A stretch of DNA of 64,000 bases from assembly GCF_026008495.1 (NCBI RefSeq), contig NZ_BQUN01000137.1, positions 87,062 to 151,061 of the forward strand. Reading direction: 5' to 3'. The notes under the pieces were generated by a model. The model was not told the origin of the DNA, did no database searches, and saw nothing but the letters and a program-made list of their open reading frames with translations. The position numbers and the translations under genes are program-made. Origin of the DNA: Streptomyces sp. A012304. Lineage in GTDB: Bacteria; Actinomycetota; Actinomycetes; Streptomycetales; Streptomycetaceae. This document shows, in pieces, positions 33,875 through 43,206 of this stretch; the first letter of the stretch is position 1; each line of letters begins with the position of its first letter.

Positions 33875-34966
33875 TTACTGGCCCACTTCGCCGTAGGCGG
33901 CGAGCAGGACCGCCGGGTCGGGGCCCTCCAGGACGGTCGGCTTGGCCAGGCCGTCGAGGACGATGAAGCGCAGCAGGTCGCCGCGCGACTTCTTGTCCAC
34001 CTTCATGGTCTCCAGCAGCTTGGGCCACTGGTCGTAGCGGTAGTACAGCGGCAGGCCCACCGATTCCAGGACCGTGCGGTGACGGTCGGCGGTGGCGTCG
34101 TCGAGGCGGCCGGCCAGGCGGCCCAGTTCGGCGGCGAAGTGCATGCCGACGGAGACGGCGGCGCCGTGCCGCCACTTGTAGCGCTCGTTCTTCTCGATGG
34201 CGTGGGCCAGGGTGTGCCCGTAGTTGAGGATCTCCCTGAGGCCCGATTCCTTCAGGTCGGAGGAGACGACGTCCGCCTTGACCTTGATGGAGCGCTCGAT
34301 CAGCTCGGCGGTGTGCGGGCCGGCCGGGGTGCGGGCGGCCTCGGGGTCGGCCTCGATGAGGTCGAGGATGACCGGGTCGGCGATGAAGCCGGCCTTGATG
34401 ATCTCGGCGAGCCCGGAGACGTAGTCGTTGACCGGGAGGGAGTCCAGCGCGGCCAGGTCGCACAGCACGCCGGCCGGCGGGTGGAAGGCGCCGACGAGGT
34501 TCTTGCCCTCGGCGGTGTTGATGCCGGTCTTGCCGCCGACGGCCGCGTCCACCATGGCGAGCACGGTCGTCGGGACGGCGATCCAGCGCACCCCGCGCAG
34601 CCAGGTCGCGGCCACGAAGCCGGCCAGGTCGGTGGTCGCGCCGCCGCCGACGCCGACGACGACGTCGGTGCGGGTGAACCCGGACTGGCCGAGCGCCTTC
34701 CAGCAGTAGGCGGCGACCTCGGCGGTCTTGGCCTCCTCCGCGTTGGGCACCTGGATGGCGACGGCCTCGTAGCCCTGCTCGGTCAGGTCGGCGCGGAGCG
34801 CGTCCCCCGTCTCGGCGAGCGCCTCGGGGTGGATGACGGCGACCCGCTTCGCCTTCTGCCCGATCAGCCCGCCGAGCTCGCCGAGGAGCTGACGGCCGAC
34901 CAGGACCTCGTAGGGCTCGGACCCCGCGCTGCCGCCGACCCGGATCCGCGTCACAGCGTCACTCAT
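33875..34966 (-). CDS. aroB: 3-dehydroquinate synthase
   Basis: A 363-residue NAD- and metal-dependent enzyme converting DAHP to 3-dehydroquinate, the second shikimate step. Seen are the NAD motif G-V-G-G-G-A-T-T-D-L-A-G-F (about residues 103-115), V-P-T-T-V-L-A-M-V-D, G-G-K-T-G-I-N, and the zinc-site segment N-Y-G-H-T-L-A-H-A-I-E. The ATG at 34966 overlaps the aroK stop by 4 bp. Confidence 0.97.
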   Translation of the reverse strand: MSDAVTRIRVGGSAGSEPYEVLVGRQLLGELGGLIGQKAKRVAVIHPEALAETGDALRADLTEQGYEAVAIQVPNAEEAKTAEVAAYCWKALGQSGFTRTDVVVGVGGGATTDLAGFVAATWLRGVRWIAVPTTVLAMVDAAVGGKTGINTAEGKNLVGAFHPPAGVLCDLAALDSLPVNDYVSGLAEIIKAGFIADPVILDLIEADPEAARTPAGPHTAELIERSIKVKADVVSSDLKESGLREILNYGHTLAHAIEKNERYKWRHGAAVSVGMHFAAELGRLAGRLDDATADRHRTVLESVGLPLYYRYDQWPKLLETMKVDKKSRGDLLRFIVLDGLAKPTVLEGPDPAVLLAAYGEVGQ

Positions 34967-35478
34967 GCTTCCTTCAACTCCAGTGCGTCCAGGGCTGCTT
35001 GGCCGACCTCTTCGGGCGTGCGGCCGTCTGTGGGCACGACGGCCGTGGCGACCTCCTCGTAGAGGTGGCGGCGGGCCTCCATGAGGTCGCGCCACTGCTT
35101 GCGCGGGTTGACCGCGAGCAGCGGGCGGGCCGTGTTGAGGCCGGTGCGCCGCACGGCCTCCTCGACGTCCATGGACAGGTAGACGACGCGCAGCCCGGAC
35201 AGCAGGTCACGCGTGTCCGCGTCCAGGATCGAGCCGCCGCCGAGCGCCAGGACGCCGTCGTGCTCGGTGAGCGCGCGGTGCACGGCCCGCTTCTCGACGG
35301 CGCGGAAGGCACTCTCGCCGTCCTCGACGAAGATGTCGGCGATGGTGCGGCCCTGCTCGGCGACGATGTCGTCGTCGGTGTCCCGGTAGCCGACACCGAG
35401 CCGCTCGGCGAGCAGGCGCCCGACGGTGGACTTGCCGACGCCCATCGGCCCGACCAGGACGACCAGCGGCGCGCTCAT
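34963..35478 (-). CDS. aroK: Shikimate kinase
   Basis: A 171-residue P-loop kinase that phosphorylates shikimate. Walker A G-P-M-G-V-G-K-S-T is at residues 10-18, the shikimate-binding D-T-D-D-D follows at 33-37, and the G-G-G motif in L-A-L-G-G-G-S-I is at about 78-85. The lid R-P-L-L motif occurs near residue 118. Both ends overlap neighbours by 4 bp (aroC upstream, aroB downstream), so aroC-aroK-aroB are translationally coupled. Confidence 0.96.
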   Translation of the reverse strand: MSAPLVVLVGPMGVGKSTVGRLLAERLGVGYRDTDDDIVAEQGRTIADIFVEDGESAFRAVEKRAVHRALTEHDGVLALGGGSILDADTRDLLSGLRVVYLSMDVEEAVRRTGLNTARPLLAVNPRKQWRDLMEARRHLYEEVATAVVPTDGRTPEEVGQAALDALELKEA

Positions 35479-36659
35479 CGGATGTGCAGGTTGTCGAGGT
35501 AGGACCGCACGTTGCGGTGGGTCTCGGCCACGCTGTCGCCGCCGAACTTCTCCGCGACGGCGTCGGCGAGGACCAGGGCGACCATGGCCTCCGCGACGAT
35601 GCCGGCGGCCGGCACGGCGCACACGTCGGAGCGCTGGTGGTGGGCCTGCGTGGCCTCGCCGGTGGTGACGTCGACCGTCCGCAGGGCGCGCGGCACGGTG
35701 GCGATCGGCTTCATCGCGGCCCGTACGCGCAGCAGCTCGCCGGTTGTCAGGCCGCCCTCGGTGCCGCCGGAGCGGCCGGTGGCGCGCCGGATGCCGTCGG
35801 CGGTGGTGACGATCTCGTCGTGCGCCTTGGAACCCGGCACCCGCGCGAGCTCGAAGCCGTCGCCGACCTCGACACCCTTGATGGCCTGGATGCCCATGAG
35901 GGCGGCGGCGAGTCGGGCGTCCAGCCGGCGGTCCCAGTGCACGTGGGAGCCGAGGCCCACCGGCACGTCGTAGGCCAGCACCTCGACGACGCCGCCGAGG
36001 GTGTCGCCGTCCTTGTGGGCCTGGTCGATCTCCGCGACCATCGCCTTCGACGCGTCCGCGTCCAGGCAGCGCACCGGGTCGGCGTCCAGCTTCTCGACGT
36101 CGGCCGGGGTCGGGTAGACGCCGTAGGGCGCCTTGGCGGCGGCCAGCTCCACGACGTGCGAGACGATCTCGATGCCGGCCGTCTCCTTCAGGTACGACCG
36201 GGCGACGGCGCCGAGCGCGACCCGGGCGGCCGTCTCGCGCGCGGAGGCGCGCTCCAGGATCGGGCGGGCCTCGTCGAAGCCGTACTTCTGCATGCCGGCC
36301 AGGTCGGCGTGGCCGGGACGGGGGCGGGTCAGCGGCGCGTTGCGCGCCAGGCCCGCGAGGACCTCGGGGTCCACCGGGTCCGCCGCCATGACCTGCTCCC
36401 ACTTCGGCCACTCGGTGTTGCCCACCATGATGGCGACCGGGGAGCCGAGGGTCAGTCCGTGCCGGACGCCGCCGATGAAGGTGACCTGGTCCTGCTCGAA
36501 CTTCATCCGGGCACCGCGACCGTAGCCGAGCCGGCGCCGGGCCAGGTGGTCCGCCACCATCGCCGTGGTGATCGGCACGCCGGCGGGAAGGCCCTCCAGC
36601 GTCGCCACGAGTGCGGGACCGTGGGACTCCCCCGCGGTCAGCCAGCGCAACCTGCTCAA
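35475..36659 (-). CDS. aroC: Chorismate synthase
   Basis: A 394-residue FMN-dependent lyase making chorismate from EPSP. The first signature G-E-S-H-G-P-A-L (residues 9-16), the basic G-R-G-A-R-M-K-F-E, the segment G-R-S-G-G-T-E-G-G-L-T-T-G and the C-terminal R-S-D-V-C-A-V-P motif are all present. The start codon is TTG at 36659 with GAGGAG 5 bp upstream. It heads the aroC-aroK-aroB run. Confidence 0.97.
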   Translation of the reverse strand: MSRLRWLTAGESHGPALVATLEGLPAGVPITTAMVADHLARRRLGYGRGARMKFEQDQVTFIGGVRHGLTLGSPVAIMVGNTEWPKWEQVMAADPVDPEVLAGLARNAPLTRPRPGHADLAGMQKYGFDEARPILERASARETAARVALGAVARSYLKETAGIEIVSHVVELAAAKAPYGVYPTPADVEKLDADPVRCLDADASKAMVAEIDQAHKDGDTLGGVVEVLAYDVPVGLGSHVHWDRRLDARLAAALMGIQAIKGVEVGDGFELARVPGSKAHDEIVTTADGIRRATGRSGGTEGGLTTGELLRVRAAMKPIATVPRALRTVDVTTGEATQAHHQRSDVCAVPAAGIVAEAMVALVLADAVAEKFGGDSVAETHRNVRSYLDNLHIR

Positions 36660-36831
36660 CGGTGCTCCTCAGTGCTCGCGCCTGGTACTGCCCTGCGTAC
36701 GCGCGTCCTCGCGTACGGCAACGGCGTGACCGGGTGCGCGACCCAGGCCCGCCACCTCCGATCCTCCCACGTCCGCGGCCCGGTCCCGGCCGCCGGTCCA
36801 TCAGGCGGACGGCCGCGTGCGGGCCGCGGGC

Positions 36832-37260
36832 TCAGCGCGTGGCGTCCGGCCGCTGCTGCGGCGCGTACGCACCGAGGAAGTCCGCACCACTGGGCGCGGC
36901 CGAGGTCTGCGCGGCCGGGGCGGCCTGGCTCTGCTGCGGCGCGTACGCACCGAGGAAGTCCGCACCACTGGGCGCGGCCGACGGCTGCGCGGTCTGGTTC
37001 TGCTGCGGCGCGTACGCGCCGAGGTAGTCCGCGCCGCTGCCCTGCCCGGGCTGCGCCGCCGCGTGCACGGGCACGCCGGCCCGTACCGCCCGCCGGTGGG
37101 CGATCTTGCGCTTGAGCTTGAGGATCCACGAGGCCAGGACGGCGAGCACGATCAGCGCAAGGACCGTGATCTGCACCCACTCGGGCATGAACCGCAGAAA
37201 GAACTCGAAGATCTCGCTCTTGCCCCCGGCCAGCGACACCTCTGCGGACACGTTGGACAT
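36832..37260 (-). CDS. Membrane protein with three tandem GADFLGAYAPQQ repeats
   Basis: A 142-residue protein of unknown function. A short N-terminal segment precedes one transmembrane helix (about residues 31-49, V-Q-I-T-V-L-A-L-I-V-L-A-V-L-A-S-W) and a basic stop-transfer (K-L-K-R-K). The tail holds three copies of S-G-A-D-(Y/F)-L-G-A-Y-A-P-Q-Q at about 74-86, 97-109 and 124-136, spaced by Ala/Pro/Gln linkers. The first two DNA copies from the 3' side are identical over about 50 bp. It lies between aroE and aroC. The ATG is at 37260. Confidence 0.75.
   Translation of the reverse strand: MSNVSAEVSLAGGKSEIFEFFLRFMPEWVQITVLALIVLAVLASWILKLKRKIAHRRAVRAGVPVHAAAQPGQGSGADYLGAYAPQQNQTAQPSAAPSGADFLGAYAPQQSQAAPAAQTSAAPSGADFLGAYAPQQRPDATR
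36852..37043. repeat. Three direct repeats of about 50 bp inside the membrane-protein gene
   Basis: Copies start with CTGCTGCGGCGCGTACGC at about 36853, 36931 and 37000. The first two are identical over about 50 bp; the third differs at a few bases. They encode the peptide repeats of the membrane protein. Confidence 0.8.
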
Positions 37261-37312
37261 GTACCTGACTCCCCCTCGACCATGCTCCGCCCCCTGCGGA
37301 TCTCAGCGGATC

Positions 37313-38164
37313 CTAGCGGTGCGCCAGCGCGTGTTCTCCCGCTTTTCGCATGGCCTCGACGGGGGCGGGCACCTGTCCGGTCATCTGCTCCACCTGGAGC
37401 ACCGCCTGGTGCACGAGCAGGTCGAGCCCGCTGACGACCGCCCCGCCGAACATCGACCAGCGCGCGGCCAGCTGGGTAGGCCAGGGGTCGTACAGCACGT
37501 CGAAGAGGGTGGCGGGCCGCTCCGGCACCGAGGCGGCCAGCGCGTCGGTGGCCCCGGTCGGCGTGGTCGCGACGACCAGCGGGAAGCGCAGCGCCTCGGC
37601 GGCGTCCGCCCAGTCCGCCGTACGGACCCCCACGTCGAGGCGCTCGCCCCACTGCCGCATCTCGACGGCCCGGGCCTCGCTGCGCACGTAGGCGACGATC
37701 TCACCGGTGCAGATCCGGGCCAGCGTGGCCAGCGCGGAGGAGGCGGTGGCGCCGGCGCCGAGGATCGCGGCCGACTCCACCTGCTCGACGCCCCGCTCGC
37801 GCAGGGCGGCGACCATACCGGGGATGTCGGTGTTGTCGCCGACGCGGCGGCCGTCCTCGGTGAACACGAGCGTGTTGACCGTCTCGACGGAGGCCGCCGT
37901 CTCGCTGATCTCGTCGAGCAGCGGGATGACCGCGCGCTTGAGCGGCATGGTCAGTGACAGCCCGGCCCAGTCGGCGCCGAGCCCGTCGACGAAGGCGGGC
38001 AGGGCCGCCTCGTCGACGTCGAAGCGGTCGTACGTCCACTCCGTGAGGCCCAGCGCCTCGTACGCGGCGCGGTGCAGCACCGGGGAGAGGGAGTGGGCGA
38101 TGGGGCTGCCGAGCACGGCGGCCCGGTGACGGCCGACGTGCTCGGCCGGTTCGGTGGTGCTCAT
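37313..38164 (-). CDS. aroE: Shikimate dehydrogenase
   Basis: A 283-residue NADPH-dependent enzyme. The substrate pocket has L-G-S-P-I-A-H-S-L-S-P and M-P-L-K (catalytic Lys, about residue 76) and D-N-T-D-I-P-G. The dinucleotide loop is L-G-A-G-A-T-A-S-S-A. The ATG at 38164 is 4 bp downstream of the mltG stop, so mltG and aroE are one unit, a usual actinobacterial order. Confidence 0.95.
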   Translation of the reverse strand: MSTTEPAEHVGRHRAAVLGSPIAHSLSPVLHRAAYEALGLTEWTYDRFDVDEAALPAFVDGLGADWAGLSLTMPLKRAVIPLLDEISETAASVETVNTLVFTEDGRRVGDNTDIPGMVAALRERGVEQVESAAILGAGATASSALATLARICTGEIVAYVRSEARAVEMRQWGERLDVGVRTADWADAAEALRFPLVVATTPTGATDALAASVPERPATLFDVLYDPWPTQLAARWSMFGGAVVSGLDLLVHQAVLQVEQMTGQVPAPVEAMRKAGEHALAHR

Positions 38165-38168
38165 GTCC

Positions 38169-39911
38169 TCAGTTACCGGTGCTCTCGTTGAACTTGTCCC
38201 TGAGCCTCTGGAATTCCGCGTAGGTCTTCGCGAATTCCGTCTTGTTCACGCCGTCCGTCGCCACGAAGTAGATCCAGCCGTCCTTCGTCGGATTCAGCGC
38301 CGCGGCGAGTGCGTCGGCACCCGGATTTCCGATCGGTCCGGGCGGAAGACCCTTCTGCGTGTACGTGTTGTACGGGTCCTGGTTGCTGTTGATCTCGGCT
38401 TCACTGATGTGGATGTTGCTCTCGTTCTTCAGGTAATTGAACGTCGAGTCGAACTGGAGCAACTGGTTGGTCTCGGTGTTCGTCGGCTTGAGACGGTTGT
38501 AGACGACCTCGGCCATCTTACGGAAGTCGTCGGTCGTCTTGCCCTCGGCCTGCACGAGACTGGCGACCGTGATGACCTGCAACGGGCTCTTCAGGCCGAA
38601 GGCCTTGGCCTTGGCTTCGAGGTCGATCTTGGCGTAGGCCTCGTCGGCCCGCGCGACCATCTCCTTCAGCACCGTCGCGGGTTTCATGCCCTTGGCCGCG
38701 CCATAGGTGCCCGGGTGGAGGAAACCCTCCAGCGGGTCCTTGATATCGGTGTCGTCGTTCGCCCAGTCGGGCAGTCCGAGGCTTTCGTACTCCTTCTCGG
38801 CGATCTTCCTGGTGGTACCGGAAGCCAGGCCGAGTTTCGTGTCGATCGCCTGGTAGACCTGCACATTGCGCTGGCCGGGCTTGACGAGCACATTGGCCTG
38901 GCTTTTCGGGTCGAGCATCATCTCGACGGCACTCTTGGCGGACATCTGTTTCTTCAGGATGTACGCGCCCGCCTGGATGCTCACATCGGGCTTCTGGGTC
39001 AGCGCGGAGACGAACGCGTCGACGCTCTTGACGACGCCCGCCTCCTTCAGCCGGCGGCCGATCTCCGCGCCGCCCGCGCCCTTGGGCACCTCGATGCTGA
39101 CGGTCTGGCCGATGCCGTCGCCTGCGTAGTCCGGGGCCGCGCCGTAACGATTCTGGTAGAACTGGTACCCGAAGTAGCCGGCGCCACCGAGGCCACCGCC
39201 GAACACCAGCACGACGACCAGGCAGGCGCATCCGTTGCGGCGTTTCTTCCCCTTGGTGCCCTTGCCGCCCCGGGCCCGCCGGTCCCCGCGGCCACCGCGA
39301 TCCCCGGGCGTGTCGTCGTCCTCGCCGTCGTCGCCGTCCTGGTCGTCCGCCGCATCGCCCGCGAAAAAGGGGTGCTCGCCCTGTTCCGGCTCCGGATCCC
39401 AGTCGGTCCTCTGCTCTCCCGCGGGCTCGACGGGCTTCTCCGGCTCCGGCTGGCGACGGGCGGGCGGCTCCGGCGGCGGGTAGGCGTCCGGGGTGCCGTA
39501 GAAATCGGGCTGCTCGGCGCCGTAAGCGGTTGCTTGCTGGCCGTACGGGTCTCCGGGATCGGCGGCGTACGGCATGTGCGCGTGCGTGCCCGTGCCGTCC
39601 CAGCCGCCCTCGTGGTAGGGCTGCTGCTGGCCCTGCTGGACATACTGCTGCTGATCGTATTGCTGTTGGTCGTACTGCTGGGGGTACTCCGGCTGGTACG
39701 CCTGCTGGTCGTACTGCTGCGCCTGTCCGTGGTCCCAGTCGCCGTACTCCGGCTGCTGCGACTGCTGCGGGTAGTGGTGGTGCTGTGGCTGGCCGCCGTA
39801 GGCAGGCTGATGGCCGGCGTGGGCCTGCTGCCCTTCCCATCCGCCGTCCCCGTACAACGGGTCCTGCGGATGCCACGGTTCGGAGCCCGGGCTCCGGCCA
39901 TACTCAGTCAT
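38169..39911 (-). CDS. mltG: Endolytic transglycosylase MltG (YceG family) with long Gln/Tyr-rich N-terminus
   Basis: A 580-residue inner-membrane protein. Residues 1-150 are dominated by Gln, Tyr, His and Gly (many Q-Q-Y-D-Q runs), then an acidic region, a basic K-K-R-R cluster and one transmembrane helix at about 227-247. The periplasmic YceG domain (about 290-580) has the catalytic Glu in V-Q-A-E-G-K-T (about residue 454) and the L-L-Q-F-D-S-T-F-N and P-I-G-N-P-G motifs. MltG cuts nascent peptidoglycan strands and sets glycan length. The N-terminal low-complexity extension is unusual in length and may interact with divisome or polar-growth proteins. The ATG is at 39911. Confidence 0.9.
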   Translation of the reverse strand: MTEYGRSPGSEPWHPQDPLYGDGGWEGQQAHAGHQPAYGGQPQHHHYPQQSQQPEYGDWDHGQAQQYDQQAYQPEYPQQYDQQQYDQQQYVQQGQQQPYHEGGWDGTGTHAHMPYAADPGDPYGQQATAYGAEQPDFYGTPDAYPPPEPPARRQPEPEKPVEPAGEQRTDWDPEPEQGEHPFFAGDAADDQDGDDGEDDDTPGDRGGRGDRRARGGKGTKGKKRRNGCACLVVVLVFGGGLGGAGYFGYQFYQNRYGAAPDYAGDGIGQTVSIEVPKGAGGAEIGRRLKEAGVVKSVDAFVSALTQKPDVSIQAGAYILKKQMSAKSAVEMMLDPKSQANVLVKPGQRNVQVYQAIDTKLGLASGTTRKIAEKEYESLGLPDWANDDTDIKDPLEGFLHPGTYGAAKGMKPATVLKEMVARADEAYAKIDLEAKAKAFGLKSPLQVITVASLVQAEGKTTDDFRKMAEVVYNRLKPTNTETNQLLQFDSTFNYLKNESNIHISEAEINSNQDPYNTYTQKGLPPGPIGNPGADALAAALNPTKDGWIYFVATDGVNKTEFAKTYAEFQRLRDKFNESTGN

Positions 39912-40033
39912 CGATCCCCTAGAGCCGCGAGGCGGCGGTCGCGCGGCTTGTGGGCCCGGCTCCCGTTCCGCCTCTCTTTGTGCGGCAGCTGTTCGAACAC
40001 CGCCGCATCGCGCGGAACGTTACCGTATCGCGA

Positions 40034-40537
40034 TCAGATGACCACTTCGACGCCCTCCCCGGGTGGTTTCCCTGACACCCGTTCGGATTCGAGTGCCTGC
40101 TGGAGGATGATCACAGCGGCGGCCTGGTCGATGACGGAGCGCCCCTTCTTCGACTTCACCCCCGAGGCACGCAGCCCCTGACTGGCCGACACCGTCGTCA
40201 TCCGCTCGTCGACGAGCCGGACGGGGACCGGCGCGATGCCCCGGGCCAGCTCCTGCGCGAAGCCGCGGACCTTGACCGCGGCCGGGCCCTCGCCCCCCTT
40301 GAGGGAGCGAGGGAGACCGACGACGACCTCGATCGGCTCGTACTCCTCGGCCAGCTGCCTCAGCCGCCGGTGAGCCGCCGGGAGGTCCCGGCCGGGGACC
40401 GTCTCCACCGGAGTGGCGAGGATGCCGTCGGGGTCGCACGAGGCGACCCCGATCCGGGCGTCGCCGACGTCGATCGCGAGGCGACGGCCGCGGCGCATGC
40501 CCCGGCCGTCCGCGCTCGCCCGTTCCTCGGTGCTCAC
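40034..40537 (-). CDS. ruvX: RuvX/YqgF-family putative pre-16S rRNA nuclease
   Basis: A 167-residue RNase H-like fold protein. The N-terminal catalytic Asp is in A-I-D-V-G-D-A-R-I-G (about 21-30). The second Glu or Asp lies in V-V-V-G-L-P-R-S and the third in V-D-E-R-M-T-T (108-114). The role is 5' processing of 16S rRNA precursor or junction resolution. The GTG at 40537 overlaps the alaS stop by 4 bp. The order alaS-ruvX-mltG-aroE is conserved in actinobacteria. Confidence 0.93.
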   Translation of the reverse strand: MSTEERASADGRGMRRGRRLAIDVGDARIGVASCDPDGILATPVETVPGRDLPAAHRRLRQLAEEYEPIEVVVGLPRSLKGGEGPAAVKVRGFAQELARGIAPVPVRLVDERMTTVSASQGLRASGVKSKKGRSVIDQAAAVIILQQALESERVSGKPPGEGVEVVI

Positions 40538-43206
40538 TTGGCCGTTTCCGCCACGAGCCGCTCGACCGCGTCGACGGCCTCACCGACGGCGGCCGGGTTC
40601 TGGCCACCGCCCTGGGCGACGTCCGGCTTGCCGCCACCGCCGCCGCCGAGGGTCTTGGCGGCCGTACGGACCAGGTCGCCGGCCTTGAGGCCGCGCTCGC
40701 GGGCGGCCTCGTTGGTGGCGATGACCGTCAGCGGCTTGCCGTTGTTGACCGTGAACAGGGCGACCACGGCGGCCCGGCCGCCCTGGATGCGGCCGCGCAC
40801 GTCGAGGACCAGTTTGCGGAGGTCGTCCGGCGTGGTGCCGTCCGGGACCCGCCCGGTCACGACGGCGACGCCGCGCACGTCCTTGGCGGACTCCGCGAGA
40901 CCGGCGGCGGCCTGGAGGACCTTCTCCGCGCGGAACTTCTCGATCTCCTTCTCGGCGTCCTTCAGCTTGCCGAGCATGGCGGAGACCTTCTCCGGCAGCT
41001 CCTCCGGGCGGCCCTTGAGGAGCTCCTGGAGCTGGGCGACGACCGTGTGCTCCCGGGCGAGGAAGCTGTAGGCGTCCACGCCGACCAGGGCCTCGATACG
41101 GCGCACACCGGAGCCGATGGACGACTCGCCGAGCAGCTTCACCAGGCCGAGCTGGGCGGTGTTGTGCACATGCGTGCCGCCGCACAGCTCCTTGGAGAAG
41201 TCACCGATGGTCACCACGCGGACGCGCTCGCCGTACTTCTCGCCGAACTCGGCGATGGCGCCCTGCTTCTTGGCCTCGTCGATGCCCATGATCTCGGCGT
41301 GCACGTCCAGGTCGCGGGCGAGCACCTCGTTGATCTTCTGCTCGACGTCGGTCATCACGGCCGTCGGCACGGCGGACGGCGAGCCGAAGTCGAAGCGGAA
41401 GCGGCCGGGCTGGTTCTCGGAACCGGCCTGGGCGGCCGTCGGGCCGAGGGCGTCGCGCAGGGCCTGGTGGGTGAGGTGCGTGGCCGAGTGGGCTCGGGCG
41501 ATGGCCGTACGGCGACGGGCGTCGATCGAGGCGTGGGCCTTGGCGCCGACGGTGACCTCCCCGACCTGGACGACGCCCTTGTGGACGTAGACGCCCGGCA
41601 CGGGCTTCTGGCAGTCGCGCACCTCGACGACGGCGCCGGTGTCGATCCTGATACGTCCGGTGTCACCGATCTGACCGCCGCCCTCGGCGTAGAACGGGGT
41701 GCGGTCGAGGACGATCTCGACCTCGTCGCCCTCGGTGGCGGCGGGCGAGGACACGCCGCTGACCAGGATGCCCACGACCGTGGACTCGCCGTCAGTGTCG
41801 GAGTAGCCGATGAACTCGGTCTCGCCGGCGGAGTCGGCGATCTCGCGGTAGGCGCCCATGTCGGCGTGTCCGGTCTTCTTGGCCTGGGCGTCGGCCTTGG
41901 CGCGCTCCCGCTGCTCCTTCATCAGGCGGCGGAAGCCCTCCTCGTCCACGGACAGGCCCTGCTCGGCGGCCATCTCCAGGGTGAGGTCGATCGGGAAGCC
42001 CCAGGTGTCGTGGAGCAGGAAGGCCTTGTCGCCCGAGAGCACGGTGCCGCCGGACTGCTTGGTCTCCGTGACGGCGGTGTCGAGGATGTTGGTGCCGGCC
42101 TTCAGCGTCTTCAGGAAGGCGTTCTCCTCGGCGAGGGCGACCTTCTCGATGCGCTCGCGGTCGGTGACCAGCTCGGGGTACTGCTGGCCCATCATGCCGA
42201 TCACGACGTCGATCAGGTCCTTGACGACCGGGCCGGTGGCGCCGAGGAGGCGCATGTTGCGGATGGCGCGGCGCATGATGCGGCGCAGGACGTATCCGCG
42301 GCCCTCGTTGCCGGGGGTGACGCCGTCGCCGATGAGCATCACCGAGGTGCGCATGTGGTCGGTGACCACGCGCAGGGACACGTCCGAGTCATGGGCGTCG
42401 CCGTAGGCCACGCCGGTCAGCTCGGTGGCCTTCTTGATGACGGCCATGGAGGTGTCGATCTCGTACATGTTCTGCACGCGCTGCAGAATCATGGCGAGGC
42501 GCTCCAGGCCGAGGCCCGTGTCGATGTTCTTGCTCGGCAGGTCCCCGAGGATCTCGAAGTTGTCCTTGCCGATGCCCTCGCCGCGCTCGTACTGCATGAA
42601 GACGAGGTTCCAGATCTCCACGTACCGCTCGTCGTTGACGGCGGGGCCGCCCTCGACGCCGAACTCGGGGCCGCGGTCGTAGTTGATCTCGGAGCACGGG
42701 CCGCAGGGGCCGGGGACGCCCATCGACCAGTAGTTGTCCTTCATGCCGAGGCGCTGGATGCGCTCCTTGGGCACGCCGACGACCTCGTGCCAGATGCGCT
42801 CGGCCTCGTCGTCGTCCTGGTAGACGGTGATCCACAGGCGCTCGGGGTCGAGGCCGTAGCCGCCCTTGTCCTGGGGCGTGGTGAGCAGCTCCCAGGCGTA
42901 GGAGATGGCGCCTTCCTTGAAGTAGTCGCCGAAGGAGAAGTTGCCGCACATCTGGAAGAACGTGCCGTGCCGGGTGGTCTTGCCGACCTCTTCGATGTCC
43001 GGCGTGCGCACGCACTTCTGGACGCTGGTGGCACGGGCGTACGGCGGCTTGACCTCGCCCAGGAAGTAGGGCTTGAAGGGCACCATGCCGGCCGGGACGA
43101 GGAGCAGAGTCGGGTCGTCCGCGATGAGCGACGCCGAAGGGACGACGGTGTGCCCGCGCTCCTCGAAGAAGCTCAGCCAGCGGCGGCGGATCTCAGCCGA
43201 CTCCAT
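40534..43206 (-). CDS. alaS: Alanyl-tRNA synthetase
   Basis: An 890-residue class II synthetase. The catalytic core (1-460) begins with I-R-R-R-W-L-S-F-F-E-E-R-G-H and includes motif 2 F-F-Q-M-C-G-N-F-S-F-G-D-Y-F-K. The editing domain has the zinc-binding H-S-A-T-H at about 574-578 and C-G-G-T-H at about 675-679. The C-terminal coiled-coil and DHHA1 domain ends in G-G-G-G-G-K-P-D-V-A-Q-G-G-G. The ATG at 43206 overlaps the preceding stop by one base (TGATG). Confidence 0.97.
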   Translation of the reverse strand: MESAEIRRRWLSFFEERGHTVVPSASLIADDPTLLLVPAGMVPFKPYFLGEVKPPYARATSVQKCVRTPDIEEVGKTTRHGTFFQMCGNFSFGDYFKEGAISYAWELLTTPQDKGGYGLDPERLWITVYQDDDEAERIWHEVVGVPKERIQRLGMKDNYWSMGVPGPCGPCSEINYDRGPEFGVEGGPAVNDERYVEIWNLVFMQYERGEGIGKDNFEILGDLPSKNIDTGLGLERLAMILQRVQNMYEIDTSMAVIKKATELTGVAYGDAHDSDVSLRVVTDHMRTSVMLIGDGVTPGNEGRGYVLRRIMRRAIRNMRLLGATGPVVKDLIDVVIGMMGQQYPELVTDRERIEKVALAEENAFLKTLKAGTNILDTAVTETKQSGGTVLSGDKAFLLHDTWGFPIDLTLEMAAEQGLSVDEEGFRRLMKEQRERAKADAQAKKTGHADMGAYREIADSAGETEFIGYSDTDGESTVVGILVSGVSSPAATEGDEVEIVLDRTPFYAEGGGQIGDTGRIRIDTGAVVEVRDCQKPVPGVYVHKGVVQVGEVTVGAKAHASIDARRRTAIARAHSATHLTHQALRDALGPTAAQAGSENQPGRFRFDFGSPSAVPTAVMTDVEQKINEVLARDLDVHAEIMGIDEAKKQGAIAEFGEKYGERVRVVTIGDFSKELCGGTHVHNTAQLGLVKLLGESSIGSGVRRIEALVGVDAYSFLAREHTVVAQLQELLKGRPEELPEKVSAMLGKLKDAEKEIEKFRAEKVLQAAAGLAESAKDVRGVAVVTGRVPDGTTPDDLRKLVLDVRGRIQGGRAAVVALFTVNNGKPLTVIATNEAARERGLKAGDLVRTAAKTLGGGGGGKPDVAQGGGQNPAAVGEAVDAVERLVAETAK

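Noticed and set aside
32796..34463. Longer 555-residue version of the P-loop protein
   Set aside because: The extra N-terminal part lies antisense-free over the aroB coding region in another frame of the same strand and across its terminator; the ATG at 33707 with a ribosome site is enough.
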